Assembly (NCBI GenBank): GCA_017462795.1
Contig: JAFTQL010000039.1
Coordinates: 1-64,000 of the forward strand
Direction: 5' to 3'
Origin: Clostridia bacterium
Lineage (GTDB): Bacteria > Bacillota > Clostridia > Oscillospirales > CAG-272
Length of the DNA: 64,000 bases
The position numbers and the translations under genes were made by a program. The notes under the pieces were generated by a model, which searched no databases, had not been told where the DNA came from, and saw only the letters and a program-made list of their open reading frames with translations. Positions 9,482 through 18,613 of this stretch are shown in pieces (position 1 is the stretch's first letter; each line of letters begins with the position of its first letter).

Positions 9482-9516
9482 AAGCCGCCATCGGATATTC
9501 CTTGGCGGCTTTTTTG
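9482..9516. terminator. Terminator
   Basis: AGCCGCC / GGCGGCT stem followed by TTTTTT after the YitT gene; A runs on the other side may also serve the convergent GH31 gene. Confidence 0.8.
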
Positions 9517-9525
9517 CGTTTTGTG

Positions 9526-11907
9526 TCAAAGCGACTCAAGCAAACGCTTCTTTTCCGTTCGTCCAAGGGTCACTTCATTTTCTATAAATTTGCGGCATTC
9601 CTCATTATCGCCATGGCGAAGAGCGCGATACCACTGTCCCTTGAGACCATAATTACCCTCGATACGGCGCAGTGAGTACAGAAATCCAGCATTTCTCGCA
9701 CTGTACTCTCCTTTGTGATAAGTGATCTCAATAACATATTCCTCCACCGAGCTTACCCCCTGCAGGATCACCGCCAAATGGTCATCGGTCTCTGTCCGGA
9801 ATGGGATCTCCTTTCCACCCGCAAATACTTTTACCTCACCGTCAGGAATATTTCTGAATTCAAATCTGTATTCCCGCACGGGGACGACCGAAGTATCTCC
9901 GTCAGCAAATACGCGAAGCGTTTGCTTTCCGCCCTCTGCCGCGGATACAAAGTGCGTATGCATAAAGCTTGCTTCTCTGTCCTCATGCAAGGTATATTGT
10001 CCGTTTCCGTTGAATACCATCACAGTCAGCCTGTCGGGATTTGAAACGCTGTTTGAGTGCGTGCGTCCGTCAAGCAGGAAAAATCCTCCCTCTCCGACAA
10101 GAACGGGAATGCTGTCTCTCCAACGCACCATCTCGACCCATCTGCCTCCCTCGTATTCGTCACCTGTGAAAATGTCTGTCCATCTTCCGCAGGGCAGCCA
10201 GACCGACTTTGTTGCCATTCCCTTTTTATCGCCCGCCTTTGTTATGGGAGCGACTATCATCCGACCGCCAAACAAATACTGCCCGTCGCATGTATATGCG
10301 TCATCACATTCGGGATAACCGTAATACATAGGCTCAACAAGCGCCTGACCGCTTGTGTGCGTATCATAGGAAGCGGAATAGAGGAACGGTATCATCCTGT
10401 GGCGCAAGCGCATGAATTCCTCGGCGATAAGTCCCGTGCCGTTCATATATACGTCGGGCTCTTTTGTAGTCATTCTGGAGTCGGCACAATGCAGTCTGTT
10501 TATGGGACTGAACACGCCAAACTGAATATATCGCATGTAAAGCTCGTCGTCCTTACAGCCATTCATGTGTCCGCCGATGTCGTGACTCCACCAGGTGTAT
10601 CCCGCGTTTGTTCCCATGGCGGTAAAATACGGAATAAAGTCAAGAGATCTCCACGATATAATGGTGTCCCCCGAAAATCCAAGAGGATAGCGGTGCGAGC
10701 CGATACCGCAGTATCTTGACAGTATCAGCGGCGCGTGATGCGCGGCATTGTCCAGTGTGTGGTAGTGGTTGAGCGCCCAAAGCGGGTCAAGTCCCGGGAG
10801 TGAGGTCTGCTCTCCCTGCTGCCAATCTATCCACCAGAATTCCACGCCGTCTCTCTCATAGGGTCTGTGCAGTATACTGAAATAGGCGTTTATAAAATCA
10901 TCGGAGGTAAAGTCAAAGGGGATAAGGGCTTCGCTCTCGGGGTCAACGCCCATCGCCTTTGCCATATCCTCATACATGTCCTCAAAGTATCTGATACCGT
11001 CGGCGGGATGGAGATTGAGTGTTATCTTCAGATCTCTCTCCTGTATTTTTTTTAGAAAATCCCTGTAATCGGGAAAAAGATCGGTGTTCCAGCTATAGCC
11101 AGTCCAACCGTTATTTCCTCCGTGATAGTCATCATTCTTACCCAGCTCCGATATCCTCTTTTTCTCGTCAAGCGTCTTTGACCAGTGCCAGTCCATGTCA
11201 ACGGTGGCAACGGTAAGAGGGATATCTTTGCGGGCAAACTTGTCAAGCAGGAGCAGATATTCCTTGTCAGTATACGCATGATAGCGGCTCCACCAGTTAC
11301 CCAGCGCGTAGCGAGGTATCATAGGTACTTTACCGCTTATCATGAACAGGTTGCGGAGCGCTCCACGGAAATCCTTGCCGTGAGCGAATATATAGATGTC
11401 CGCGTCATCATCGTCTCTTTCTCTCAGCGTTCCGTCCTGACCGAGGATGAGCGACGCCGTGTCGTCATAAATTCCCACTCCCTCCGCGGACACGATGCCG
11501 TCATCAAGACGTATACGCTTGTTTGTGCCATCCTTACCTATATACAGATCACCGTCACATCGGTCAAGACTGCGGTAAGCACCGGGAAGATTTTTCACCT
11601 TTCCGATAACCACTTTTTTTCCGTCCATAAGAACATAGGAATTCATTACCTCTTCCTTTACCACCAAGGTTGCGACGGCAGTGACAACAGTCACATCGGA
11701 TGTGCCGAACTCCACGGAATACTCCATAGAAGGCATGTTACGAAACCACACGGTCCGTGTCGCTTCATCACAAAATTTTTTATCCGTATCCTTCTCCAAA
11801 CGGAAAAGCGAGGGAGAAAGGACGCTTATACGTATGTTCTTCCACAGAATCGTATTACCGGCAAAGGTCTTGGGAGAGGTCTTTACTATAAGATGAGAAT
11901 CTAACAT
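9526..11907 (-). CDS. GH31 alpha-glycosidase
   Basis: A 793-residue GH31 retaining alpha-glycosidase. An N-terminal beta-sandwich (about 1-190) is followed by the TIM barrel: substrate-site motif TVDMDWHW, nucleophile Asp361 in FWWIDWQQ (in place of the classic WIDMNE) and acid/base Asp414 in GFSGDT. Beta domains follow from about 560. The DWQQ variant suggests an alpha-glucosidase, alpha-xylosidase or related subfamily; specificity cannot be fixed by eye. There is no signal peptide. AAGGAG precedes the start, 11 nt after the EEP lipoprotein stop, so the two genes form an operon. Confidence 0.9.
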   Translation of the reverse strand: MLDSHLIVKTSPKTFAGNTILWKNIRISVLSPSLFRLEKDTDKKFCDEATRTVWFRNMPSMEYSVEFGTSDVTVVTAVATLVVKEEVMNSYVLMDGKKVVIGKVKNLPGAYRSLDRCDGDLYIGKDGTNKRIRLDDGIVSAEGVGIYDDTASLILGQDGTLRERDDDDADIYIFAHGKDFRGALRNLFMISGKVPMIPRYALGNWWSRYHAYTDKEYLLLLDKFARKDIPLTVATVDMDWHWSKTLDEKKRISELGKNDDYHGGNNGWTGYSWNTDLFPDYRDFLKKIQERDLKITLNLHPADGIRYFEDMYEDMAKAMGVDPESEALIPFDFTSDDFINAYFSILHRPYERDGVEFWWIDWQQGEQTSLPGLDPLWALNHYHTLDNAAHHAPLILSRYCGIGSHRYPLGFSGDTIISWRSLDFIPYFTAMGTNAGYTWWSHDIGGHMNGCKDDELYMRYIQFGVFSPINRLHCADSRMTTKEPDVYMNGTGLIAEEFMRLRHRMIPFLYSASYDTHTSGQALVEPMYYGYPECDDAYTCDGQYLFGGRMIVAPITKAGDKKGMATKSVWLPCGRWTDIFTGDEYEGGRWVEMVRWRDSIPVLVGEGGFFLLDGRTHSNSVSNPDRLTVMVFNGNGQYTLHEDREASFMHTHFVSAAEGGKQTLRVFADGDTSVVPVREYRFEFRNIPDGEVKVFAGGKEIPFRTETDDHLAVILQGVSSVEEYVIEITYHKGEYSARNAGFLYSLRRIEGNYGLKGQWYRALRHGDNEECRKFIENEVTLGRTEKKRLLESL

Positions 11908-11918
11908 TGTCTGTCTCC

Positions 11919-12932
11919 TTATTTTGCCGTCATTTCTATGAGTATGGGATAATGATCGCTTGCGTCAAGCATACCGTCCCAGTCGTCATCGGTGATAATA
12001 TTATGTGTCAGAACACGTGTGCTCTGACTGTTGACAAGCGCGTGGTCGATAGGCTGATCTCCCGTGGGAAGCTTACCGGGAGCGGAATGGTAGGTTGCAA
12101 GACCCTTCTCGGCGCTCTCGGCAACATCAAGAACATTCTCTATACTGTAATCGCCGATAAGCGTACCGAATATGGCATCCGCGTCGGGATCGTTCACCTT
12201 GGTGTTGTAGTCGCCCGTGAGAATAAGGGGGATGGTCTTATATTCCGCATTGCTTGCGAATATCTTACCAAGCTCTGCGTTTATAAGCTCGCACTGATAT
12301 ACCCGCTTATGCTCGTCTGTTCCCGCCTTGCCGTAATCGAGATGCAGATTTCCATGAATGTACGCAAGCGTTCCGTCCGCATTCTCAAGAACCATCCAGC
12401 TGAAGGAAACAGGGTTGTAGCCTACGCGTACCTGTATGCTGATACAGCCGCTGTCGGCAATGCTGTAGATATCGCGGTAGAACATGGGCATCATATTTCC
12501 GTTGTTTGAGGATTCAAACATTTTGTAGCCGTCAAGCGTATCTGTATTGAGATATTTTTTGTTGTAGTTACCGTACTCCTGAACCGCAACGGAATCAGGC
12601 TTGACGGTATTTATGTAATTAACGATGGTATCCATTTTGGACTGTGCCGTTGCCACCACCTCGGGCTTGCTGCTGCTCCAGATGCCCAGTACATTGGCAG
12701 ACAGCACCTTGTAAACGGGTTTGGCGGTATCCCAATTCAAGGTATCGGCAAATCCCTCATTTCCCGTCGCCGAGTTATCGGCGGTATTTTCCGGTTTTTG
12801 ATTATTATTGTTCACAGTATCGGTATCCTCCATATTACTATCATCCTTACACGCACTTAAAGCTCCCACGAAAAACACCGTGGCAAGAGCCAGAATTATA
12901 CTGATCGTCTTTTTGAGTTTTATGTTTTTCAT
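11919..12932 (-). CDS. Endonuclease/exonuclease/phosphatase (EEP) lipoprotein
   Basis: A 337-residue lipoprotein: signal peptide with lipobox LSAC (Cys28), an Asp/Asn-rich linker, then a DNase I-like EEP domain from about residue 75. Motifs in order are the opening VLSANV strand, catalytic Glu in VAVQEYG, His in IHGNLHLD, GDYN (metal Asp/Asn), PIDHALV and the final SDHYPI. Family members hydrolyse phosphodiester bonds in DNA, sphingomyelin or phosphoinositides; the substrate here is unknown. It is probably displayed outside the membrane. It is the first gene of a two-gene unit with the GH31 enzyme; the ribosome binding site is weak. Confidence 0.85.
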   Translation of the reverse strand: MKNIKLKKTISIILALATVFFVGALSACKDDSNMEDTDTVNNNNQKPENTADNSATGNEGFADTLNWDTAKPVYKVLSANVLGIWSSSKPEVVATAQSKMDTIVNYINTVKPDSVAVQEYGNYNKKYLNTDTLDGYKMFESSNNGNMMPMFYRDIYSIADSGCISIQVRVGYNPVSFSWMVLENADGTLAYIHGNLHLDYGKAGTDEHKRVYQCELINAELGKIFASNAEYKTIPLILTGDYNTKVNDPDADAIFGTLIGDYSIENVLDVAESAEKGLATYHSAPGKLPTGDQPIDHALVNSQSTRVLTHNIITDDDWDGMLDASDHYPILIEMTAK

Positions 12933-12964
12933 TATCTTACAATATTTTTAAATAACGCAAATTC

Positions 12965-12990
12965 AGGCTGCCGCGGTTTTGCGGCAGCCT
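12965..12990 (-). terminator. Stem-loop after the mini-peptide operon
   Basis: A perfect 10-bp stem AGGCTGCCGC / GCGGCAGCCT with a 6-nt loop, 25 nt after the stop of the 44-residue peptide gene. The T tract on the minus strand is poor, so it may act in RNA stability or as a weak terminator. Confidence 0.6.
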
Positions 12991-13014
12991 ATTACAAAGC
13001 AGCCTTGGACTGTA

Positions 13015-13149
13015 TTACAGCTCGTCATCCATGGACAGCCTTGCGGTGTTGATAGCCCATGTAAATGTATCCGCAAAGCCGGAGGCAGTTATAACATCCT
13101 CACTTGCGAAGGTAAGAACTTCAATTTCGGGTCTGTTGTATACTTTCAT
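13015..13149 (-). CDS. Small 44-residue peptide, ITxSG type
   Basis: A short ORF encoding MKVYNRPEIEVLTFASED then VITASGFADTFTWAINT and an acidic end. A ribosome binding site (GAGG) lies in the 12-nt gap after the stop of the secreted protein gene at 13162, so it is the last gene of that operon. It has no signal peptide, membrane segment or Cys. It shares a pattern with the peptide at 32242-32388: MK, Tyr-x2-Pro, Phe-x-Ser-x-Asp-x-Ile-Thr-x-Ser-Gly. I recognise no named family. A precursor-peptide or small regulatory role is only a guess. Confidence 0.65.
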   Translation of the reverse strand: MKVYNRPEIEVLTFASEDVITASGFADTFTWAINTARLSMDDEL

Positions 13150-13161
13150 TTCTGTACCTCC

Positions 13162-14787
13162 TCAGTTATTTGCCAGTGCGCCGTTTGCGTCACAATTGCA
13201 AACGTATGTTGTGCTTGTAACGGTAATAGCGCTGTCGATCTTGACGGTAGCCGTTACCTCGTAGGTGTACGCCGCTCCCGTGGGTACTCCCTCTATAGCC
13301 ACTGCGGCAAAATATTGCGCGCCGTAGTTGGAAGGAAGATACTCGGTAAAGCCCGCGACACTCGAATGTCCGGTGAGCTTGTCATACTTTGTGCACTCAT
13401 CCTTTGTAAAGGAGGTTACCTGATTACCCGACGCATCCTTTACAACAACGGTGATAGCAACATTTTCAACGTCCTTAAGAACAGGAGCAACAAAACGGAT
13501 AACATAAGAACCGGCTACAGCATTTGCCGCCTGAACCTTGCTCGGCGCGGCAAGATTTCCGCAAACACCTGTAATAAAGCCCTTTTCGTCGGTAGCAACA
13601 AGCTTGTCGGCAGATGTGCCGGTTACGCCTGTGGTGGCTGTTACTGTATGATTATTGACAGCCACAACCTCTGTAACCACACTGGAATAACAGTTTTCCA
13701 CCGTAAATTCAGTATTGACATTAGACTTACTTACCAAATATCCACTTGTATTCTTAAGCAATGTATTATCTGCATTACTCAGATCGTAGATACCCCATGT
13801 ACCTGTATCTTTGTTTGTTCCGACAACGACCTGATCAAGCATCGCATCAGCAATAACATTTTTGAATGTAACACTTGCGTTTTTAGGCTGACATTCGCTG
13901 ACAATGCCGGCTGATGTATTCCTTGTTCCACCCTTATATACTGTATATGAGCCTGTCAGATAACAGTTTTCAACAATAAGAGAAGCACCTTCGCTTGAAT
14001 TGTTGTCTTTCCCCCAAAGACCAGCTATTCCTGCCGCACGACCATTTTTGTTTCTGTTGGACATAACCGCATTAACATAGCAGTTTCTTATAACAGAGGT
14101 ACTGGTATATCCGGTATATGTATAACGGCTTTCTCCAACGATACCGCCCATCATATAAGAACCGTCACTCTCACCATTGTTAAACATAAGTCCGGTAAAG
14201 GTACAATTATCAACATTAATTCCCGCGGTGCAGTTCATCGTACCTATTAAACCACCCATAGTTCCGGCGTGATTTTCCACAGTTCCATTATTAACAACTA
14301 TGTTTGAGAAGTATATCTTATTATTACCGGAAACTTCTGCAAATAATGTTCCGGATGTAATTCTGGCTTTAGTACAGCTATCCGCTACAGAACTTGAAAT
14401 AGTCGAATCCTTAATAATAACATCAGAAACAGAAACCTCTCCGCTTGCGCAATTTGCGATCATACCCGCAACCGCGCCATTGAAGTTACTTATGGTATAT
14501 CCCTTACCGTCAAATGTTCCGCTGAATGTGGTCGCTCCGAACAGAGAGCTGTCGGTATCTGTCTCGCTGAAATCAATGTTATTGCCGAGAATTATATCAT
14601 ATGCCGCATATGTAGAGGCGTTTGCCGCTACCTCATTCCAGCCTGCCGCCGATGTGATGGTAACGGTGTTTCCGCTTGTTGAATATCCCTCAGCAAAAAC
14701 GCTTATCATTCCCATGGGAATCATGGCAATTACCATTACCGCGGCAAGGAATGCGGAAACAGCTTTTTTACAAAATATTTTTTTCAT
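13162..14787 (-). CDS. Secreted GLUG-type beta-helix protein
   Basis: A 541-residue exported protein. The signal peptide (about 1-32, ending SVFA) lacks a lipobox. Residues 40-420 are repetitive and GLUG-like (FSGTFDGKGYTI, GGLIGTMN, GGIVGESR, AGIAGLWG), related to the lipoproteins at 4782 and 14929. The C-terminal 110 residues form a separate beta-sandwich-like domain (SYVIRFVAPVL, AAVAIEGVP), loosely like the C-terminal domains of the proteins at 29375 and 32404. Its upstream neighbour carries a paralogous helix on a lipoprotein, so a membrane-bound and a released version are encoded side by side. No enzyme motif was seen. Confidence 0.82.
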   Translation of the reverse strand: MKKIFCKKAVSAFLAAVMVIAMIPMGMISVFAEGYSTSGNTVTITSAAGWNEVAANASTYAAYDIILGNNIDFSETDTDSSLFGATTFSGTFDGKGYTISNFNGAVAGMIANCASGEVSVSDVIIKDSTISSSVADSCTKARITSGTLFAEVSGNNKIYFSNIVVNNGTVENHAGTMGGLIGTMNCTAGINVDNCTFTGLMFNNGESDGSYMMGGIVGESRYTYTGYTSTSVIRNCYVNAVMSNRNKNGRAAGIAGLWGKDNNSSEGASLIVENCYLTGSYTVYKGGTRNTSAGIVSECQPKNASVTFKNVIADAMLDQVVVGTNKDTGTWGIYDLSNADNTLLKNTSGYLVSKSNVNTEFTVENCYSSVVTEVVAVNNHTVTATTGVTGTSADKLVATDEKGFITGVCGNLAAPSKVQAANAVAGSYVIRFVAPVLKDVENVAITVVVKDASGNQVTSFTKDECTKYDKLTGHSSVAGFTEYLPSNYGAQYFAAVAIEGVPTGAAYTYEVTATVKIDSAITVTSTTYVCNCDANGALANN

Positions 14788-14848
14788 CTTGCATTACTGC
14801 CTTTCATTTATTCGTGTGATCATCAATATTTTTAAAAGAGATCGAAGA

Positions 14849-14907
14849 TTCGCTCCGCGTCTCTTTGATTTCTTTTGCCTGCATTTCCCGGTGAAGGAAA
14901 TGCAGGC
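14849..14907 (-). repeat. Dispersed hairpin-plus-tail repeat, terminator-like
   Basis: A 12-bp stem GCCTGCATTTCC / GGAAATGCAGGC (14877-14907) lies 21 nt after the lipoprotein stop, followed in the minus direction by CAAAAGAAATCAAAGAGA, the same tail as at 1398-1512 and 37011-37429. Here it sits inside an apparent operon, between the genes at 14929 and 13162, and may attenuate transcription of the downstream secreted protein and mini-peptide. Confidence 0.55.
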
Positions 14908-14928
14908 AATATAATGTCTTATTGTACC

Positions 14929-16602
14929 TTATGCCGCTGTGGGAGCCGCGATAGACTCGATAAAGCCGTTTGCGTCATATGTGATCTTGGAGGCAATGTC
15001 AGCCTTCGCGATCACTGTGAACGCCTCGGTATGTGTGATATCGGTAGGAACAAGGGCACCTGTAGTGTCATCCTTGATAGCCGCGCCGGTCGCGTCTCTT
15101 GTGGACTTGGTAATAGTGATCCAGATGTTGGAAAGTGTGGGAACGATGGCAACGGACTCGCCTGCCTCATTCTTAACCTTACCGTTCATATGTCTGACTA
15201 CCAGCTGATTGTTGCTCCAGCTTGTGTTTGTAACGGTAACATCGGGAACGATGGTAGCATCAGAATCAACAGAGGTCTGCTCAAGAGCCACCGCGATGAT
15301 AACATTCTTAACTGTAAGAGCACCATCCGCGCAACCGAACTCGCCGAGAAGTGCGCTTGTTCTGTTCTTGTTGGAGCCACCCTTAACGCAGGATACCTCT
15401 CCCGCAACATAGCAGTTCTCTATTGTAAGCGTACCGCCCGTCTGTCCGTTATCCTTACCGAATTTACCCGCGATTCCGCCTGCGTGTCCGCTGTTTGCCG
15501 TACAGAATACCTTAGCGTCAACAACTGTGTTCTTGACCTCGCAAGGACCTGCCGCGGATGTGTCTCTGAGCTGTCCGAGAATACCGCCGACAGCAGCAGA
15601 TCCGCCGGAGTTACCGGGAGCGCTTACGATACCTGTAACGGTAACCTTGTTTATCTTGAAGCCGCTCTGGTTATCGGATGCGTTCATCCAACCTATAACA
15701 CCGCCTACAGCACCATTTCTGCCTGCAAGATCAAGCTTTGCCTCAATATTCTCAAATGTACTCATTCCCGTTGCGGAAAGGAAACCGACCACACCCGCAA
15801 CACCGTGGACATTCATCTTACCGCCGGATGTAACAACTGTGAAATCTGTGATCTTACAGTTCTTAACATTGACGGAAGACAGAGATACCAATCCAACGAT
15901 AGCGCCTACGTCAGCCTTGTTGGACATCATAAACTCGGTATCTACCTTTACGTTTCTTACGGTAACGCCTTCAATCGTAGAAGCAGTTGTACCCGTAACC
16001 TTCTGTGCAACAACGCCGCAATTCTCTGTGTTCATGTCTGCGGGAGGAATGATGGTAAAGCCTGTGATGCTTACATTCTTAACAGTTGCGCCTATAAGCT
16101 CCTCCGCAATGAGAGCGCTTCCCGCAATGGTTGCGCCGTTCTTCTTGTTCAGCTTAACAACGCTTGTTCCGCCTATCGTAAAGCCCGAGCCGTCAAATGT
16201 ACCCTTAAAGGTATCAAAAAGTGTGATGGCGGATGTGGACGCAAAGTTGAGGTTAGAGGTAAGCTTTACTGTCTTGCCCTCAAAGTCCTTGCCGTCGGGG
16301 TCGCCTGCCGCCGCAAGCTCGTTCCAAGCCTCTACAGAACCGATCTCAATAAGCGTCTGTGTGGGCTTATCGTCCTCACCCGTGCCGGGTGCATCGGTGT
16401 CGGGCGCTTCAGTTCCGGGGGCATCAGTGCCGGGGGCGTCTGTTCCGGGCGCGTCTGTGTTTGGAGCATCAGTGCCGGGAGCATCTGTCTGCTTTTCTGT
16501 CTGAGCATCTGTTTGGTCAGGCAAGTTTGTGTCTTCGTTGCAAGCGACGAGTACTGCAGCGCACATACAAAACGTGAGAAGTATCGCTAAAAATTTCTTC
16601 AT
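14929..16602 (-). CDS. GLUG-type beta-helix lipoprotein with TDAPG linker
   Basis: A 557-residue lipoprotein with lipobox Cys21 (LVAC). Residues about 35-75 are a low-complexity spacer of repeated TDAPG pentapeptides (also TEAPD and TDAPN), probably spanning the cell wall. The beta-helix domain (FKGTFDGSGFTI, GAIVGLVS, GGVIGWMN, GGILGQLR, GGIAGKFG) is a paralogue of the protein at 4782-6329. The ATG start follows AGGAGG-like bases, 13 nt after the short lipoprotein gene. It is a likely surface-exposed binding protein; no catalytic residues were recognised. Confidence 0.85.
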   Translation of the reverse strand: MKKFLAILLTFCMCAAVLVACNEDTNLPDQTDAQTEKQTDAPGTDAPNTDAPGTDAPGTDAPGTEAPDTDAPGTGEDDKPTQTLIEIGSVEAWNELAAAGDPDGKDFEGKTVKLTSNLNFASTSAITLFDTFKGTFDGSGFTIGGTSVVKLNKKNGATIAGSALIAEELIGATVKNVSITGFTIIPPADMNTENCGVVAQKVTGTTASTIEGVTVRNVKVDTEFMMSNKADVGAIVGLVSLSSVNVKNCKITDFTVVTSGGKMNVHGVAGVVGFLSATGMSTFENIEAKLDLAGRNGAVGGVIGWMNASDNQSGFKINKVTVTGIVSAPGNSGGSAAVGGILGQLRDTSAAGPCEVKNTVVDAKVFCTANSGHAGGIAGKFGKDNGQTGGTLTIENCYVAGEVSCVKGGSNKNRTSALLGEFGCADGALTVKNVIIAVALEQTSVDSDATIVPDVTVTNTSWSNNQLVVRHMNGKVKNEAGESVAIVPTLSNIWITITKSTRDATGAAIKDDTTGALVPTDITHTEAFTVIAKADIASKITYDANGFIESIAAPTAA

Positions 16603-16615
16603 AAAGTCCTCCTGA

Positions 16616-16903
16616 TTAATATAGTGGTTTTAGATCCTGCAGACCACCAAAGGTCTGCTCCGGTTGTTTTTCCCCCTCGGTCTCACTGTCGGTATCCGCG
16701 ACTGTCTCACCGTCGCTTACCGACTCGTTCCGATCCTCAGAGGAGCTTTCCGACTCCGTCGAAACCGTTATGCTCACATCCGCTTGCGCATCCGTGTCGG
16801 CAGACGCGGAGGTCTCGTCCCCTCCGCATGCCGCCAACAACCCAATTACAATGCACAAAACAAATGTCAGTGCCATAAATTTTTTCACGTTCCGTGACCT
16901 CAT
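16616..16903 (-). CDS. Short acidic lipoprotein
   Basis: 95 residues: basic N-terminus, hydrophobic segment, lipobox LAAC (Cys26), then only a Ser/Glu/Asp/Thr-rich tail ending GLQDLKPLY. There is no folded domain. Its start overlaps the stop of the EEP gene (ATGA), so translation is coupled. A comparable 85-residue lipoprotein lies at 29102-29359 in the second cassette. It could be a surface tether or charge spacer, or a gene that lost its domain; the matching occurrence in another operon argues against simple truncation. Confidence 0.75.
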   Translation of the reverse strand: MRSRNVKKFMALTFVLCIVIGLLAACGGDETSASADTDAQADVSITVSTESESSSEDRNESVSDGETVADTDSETEGEKQPEQTFGGLQDLKPLY

Positions 16904-18609
16904 TTCTTTGCTATGTCAACTACGACGGGATAGTGGTCGCTTGCGTGATATATCAAAGAATCGTGGATTATCTTGTGGCGCAGTACGCTCGCTGTATCCG
17001 TGCTTACAAACACATGATCAAGCGCCGCCGCCCAGCCGACATTTATCGAGCCCTTCTCGCAAAGGGTATGAAAGCTTGCCAGCGTGTTGTCCGCCTTGCC
17101 CGTGGGAGCGCTGAGCACAGCGTCCTCAATGGGAAGACCGTCTTTTATAGTTGTGAGCACGGAGCTTCCCTGCTTGCAGTTATAGTCACCGGTTACGGCG
17201 ATAACTGCGTCGGGGTATTTCTCCTTCACTCTCTTAAGCTCGGCATTTACCACAGGGGCTTGCTCAAGTCTGTAGTTATCCGCTCTGTAGTCAAGATGCA
17301 GATTACCGTGTATGTATATCTCTCCGGTAGTCTTGTCCTTGAGGGCGACCCAGGTAAGGTAGTTGGGAACCGAACTGCTTTCCAGGGTGATAACAACTAT
17401 CTTACTCTCCACAAGCGTATACTTATCCTTGAGATATATGGTGCCTACCATGGGCGCGCCGTAAGAACCAAAGTTCACCATACTGTACTTGGAGGAAATA
17501 TCCACCGCAAGATGACGGCTATGTTCTCCGTAGTATTCCTGTAGTCCTACCGAATCGGGCTCAAAAGCGAGGATATACTCTGCCATGATCTCCGAGCGGA
17601 CAGCCGTTCTGCACTGGAAGTCCTCTTTCTCCTGTCCCGAGCCAAGCACATTGGCGGACATAACTCTGAGAGTCGTTCCCGCCTCTCTCGCGGCGCAGTT
17701 GTCCGCAAGGAAGGTGTCCTTGGCGTTACGCTCCACTGAGATACCCGCGGATGTATCGGTGACGGACAGGAGCTGTATGTCGTTGAAAGCCGCGATGAGC
17801 GCGATCTTTCCGCCAACCCTGACCTCAAGATGTGTGCCGTTGCTCTTCATGGAATAAGCGGTAATATCCATCGCCGTATCCTCAACGATATTTATCCGGC
17901 AATCATATCCGTCCCCGTCTGTGACGATGGGCAGATAAGCGCCCGTAGCCGAGCCGATGGCGTCCTGCGCTATGACCGCGACCTCATCAAGGTATTTGTC
18001 CTCCGCCGTAATGGTCAACGCATACTCAAAAAGTCCCTTGCCAAGAAGCTTTGCGTCCTCTATCTGATAGTCGGGATTTGAAACGAACAGCATCTCCGAT
18101 TCAATAAACACCTTAGTTCCGCCCTCGGCATTCTTGTCGATATGCTTATTGGTTATCTGGGACACGAGAGACTGCGCCGCCTTATAGATGGTAGCGGAAT
18201 TAAATCCGCACAGATAAATATTGCCATCCTCATACACACTTCCGTAACCGTCATAGGAGATATTCTCTCCCGCGATACGGAAGGAGTTCTCATCATTTTT
18301 GATGACACCCACAAAGATCGCCTTGCTGCCATTCAGATCGTCAATATTCTTGACGATATCCATCTGTATTCCCGTCTTGGTCTTGAATATCTTCTGAAAA
18401 TGCTCCGCCGCGTCGGCATTGACAAGATCGGTATAGCACAGCTTGAACAGCGCCTCTCCGCCGTCCGCGATATAGAGCCTTCCGTCCTCAATACCCGTCG
18501 GTGTTTGTGTCACCGCGTCGGTGGACGGCTCGGTTTCGTCGCCCCCAGTGCCGTTACAACCCGCAAGGAGCATGGTAAGGCACAAAAGGCATATCAGGAT
18601 TTTTTTCAT
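16900..18609 (-). CDS. EEP-family lipoprotein with extra N-terminal domain
   Basis: A 569-residue lipoprotein (lipobox LAGC, Cys18). Residues about 40-290 form an alpha/beta region with two similar-looking segments (KAIFVGVIKND, CGFNSATIYKAAQSLV) of unknown function, vaguely like N-terminal domains of glycosidases. The C-terminal half (about 310-569) is an EEP phosphoesterase domain: VMSANVLG, VGLQEYYG (catalytic Glu), IHGNLHLDY, VTGDYNC, LDHVFV and SDHYPVV. It is related to the lipoprotein at 11919. The start is the ATG at 18609 with GGAGTAA, four nt after the solute-binding protein stop; an earlier ATG inside that gene is rejected. Confidence 0.83.
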   Translation of the reverse strand: MKKILICLLCLTMLLAGCNGTGGDETEPSTDAVTQTPTGIEDGRLYIADGGEALFKLCYTDLVNADAAEHFQKIFKTKTGIQMDIVKNIDDLNGSKAIFVGVIKNDENSFRIAGENISYDGYGSVYEDGNIYLCGFNSATIYKAAQSLVSQITNKHIDKNAEGGTKVFIESEMLFVSNPDYQIEDAKLLGKGLFEYALTITAEDKYLDEVAVIAQDAIGSATGAYLPIVTDGDGYDCRINIVEDTAMDITAYSMKSNGTHLEVRVGGKIALIAAFNDIQLLSVTDTSAGISVERNAKDTFLADNCAAREAGTTLRVMSANVLGSGQEKEDFQCRTAVRSEIMAEYILAFEPDSVGLQEYYGEHSRHLAVDISSKYSMVNFGSYGAPMVGTIYLKDKYTLVESKIVVITLESSSVPNYLTWVALKDKTTGEIYIHGNLHLDYRADNYRLEQAPVVNAELKRVKEKYPDAVIAVTGDYNCKQGSSVLTTIKDGLPIEDAVLSAPTGKADNTLASFHTLCEKGSINVGWAAALDHVFVSTDTASVLRHKIIHDSLIYHASDHYPVVVDIAKK

Positions 18610-18613
18610 TATT

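Noticed and set aside
13015..13149. Lanthipeptide or sactipeptide precursor
   Set aside because: No Cys in this peptide and no modification or export genes nearby; the radical SAM gene in the window belongs to the glycyl radical system.
15527..16504. Long plus-strand frames opposite the GLUG-type lipoprotein genes (also 5347-6390 and 30320-31693)
   Set aside because: Antisense shadows of repetitive, low-stop coding sequence; no ribosome binding sites or domains, and the opposite strand has signal peptides and clear motifs.
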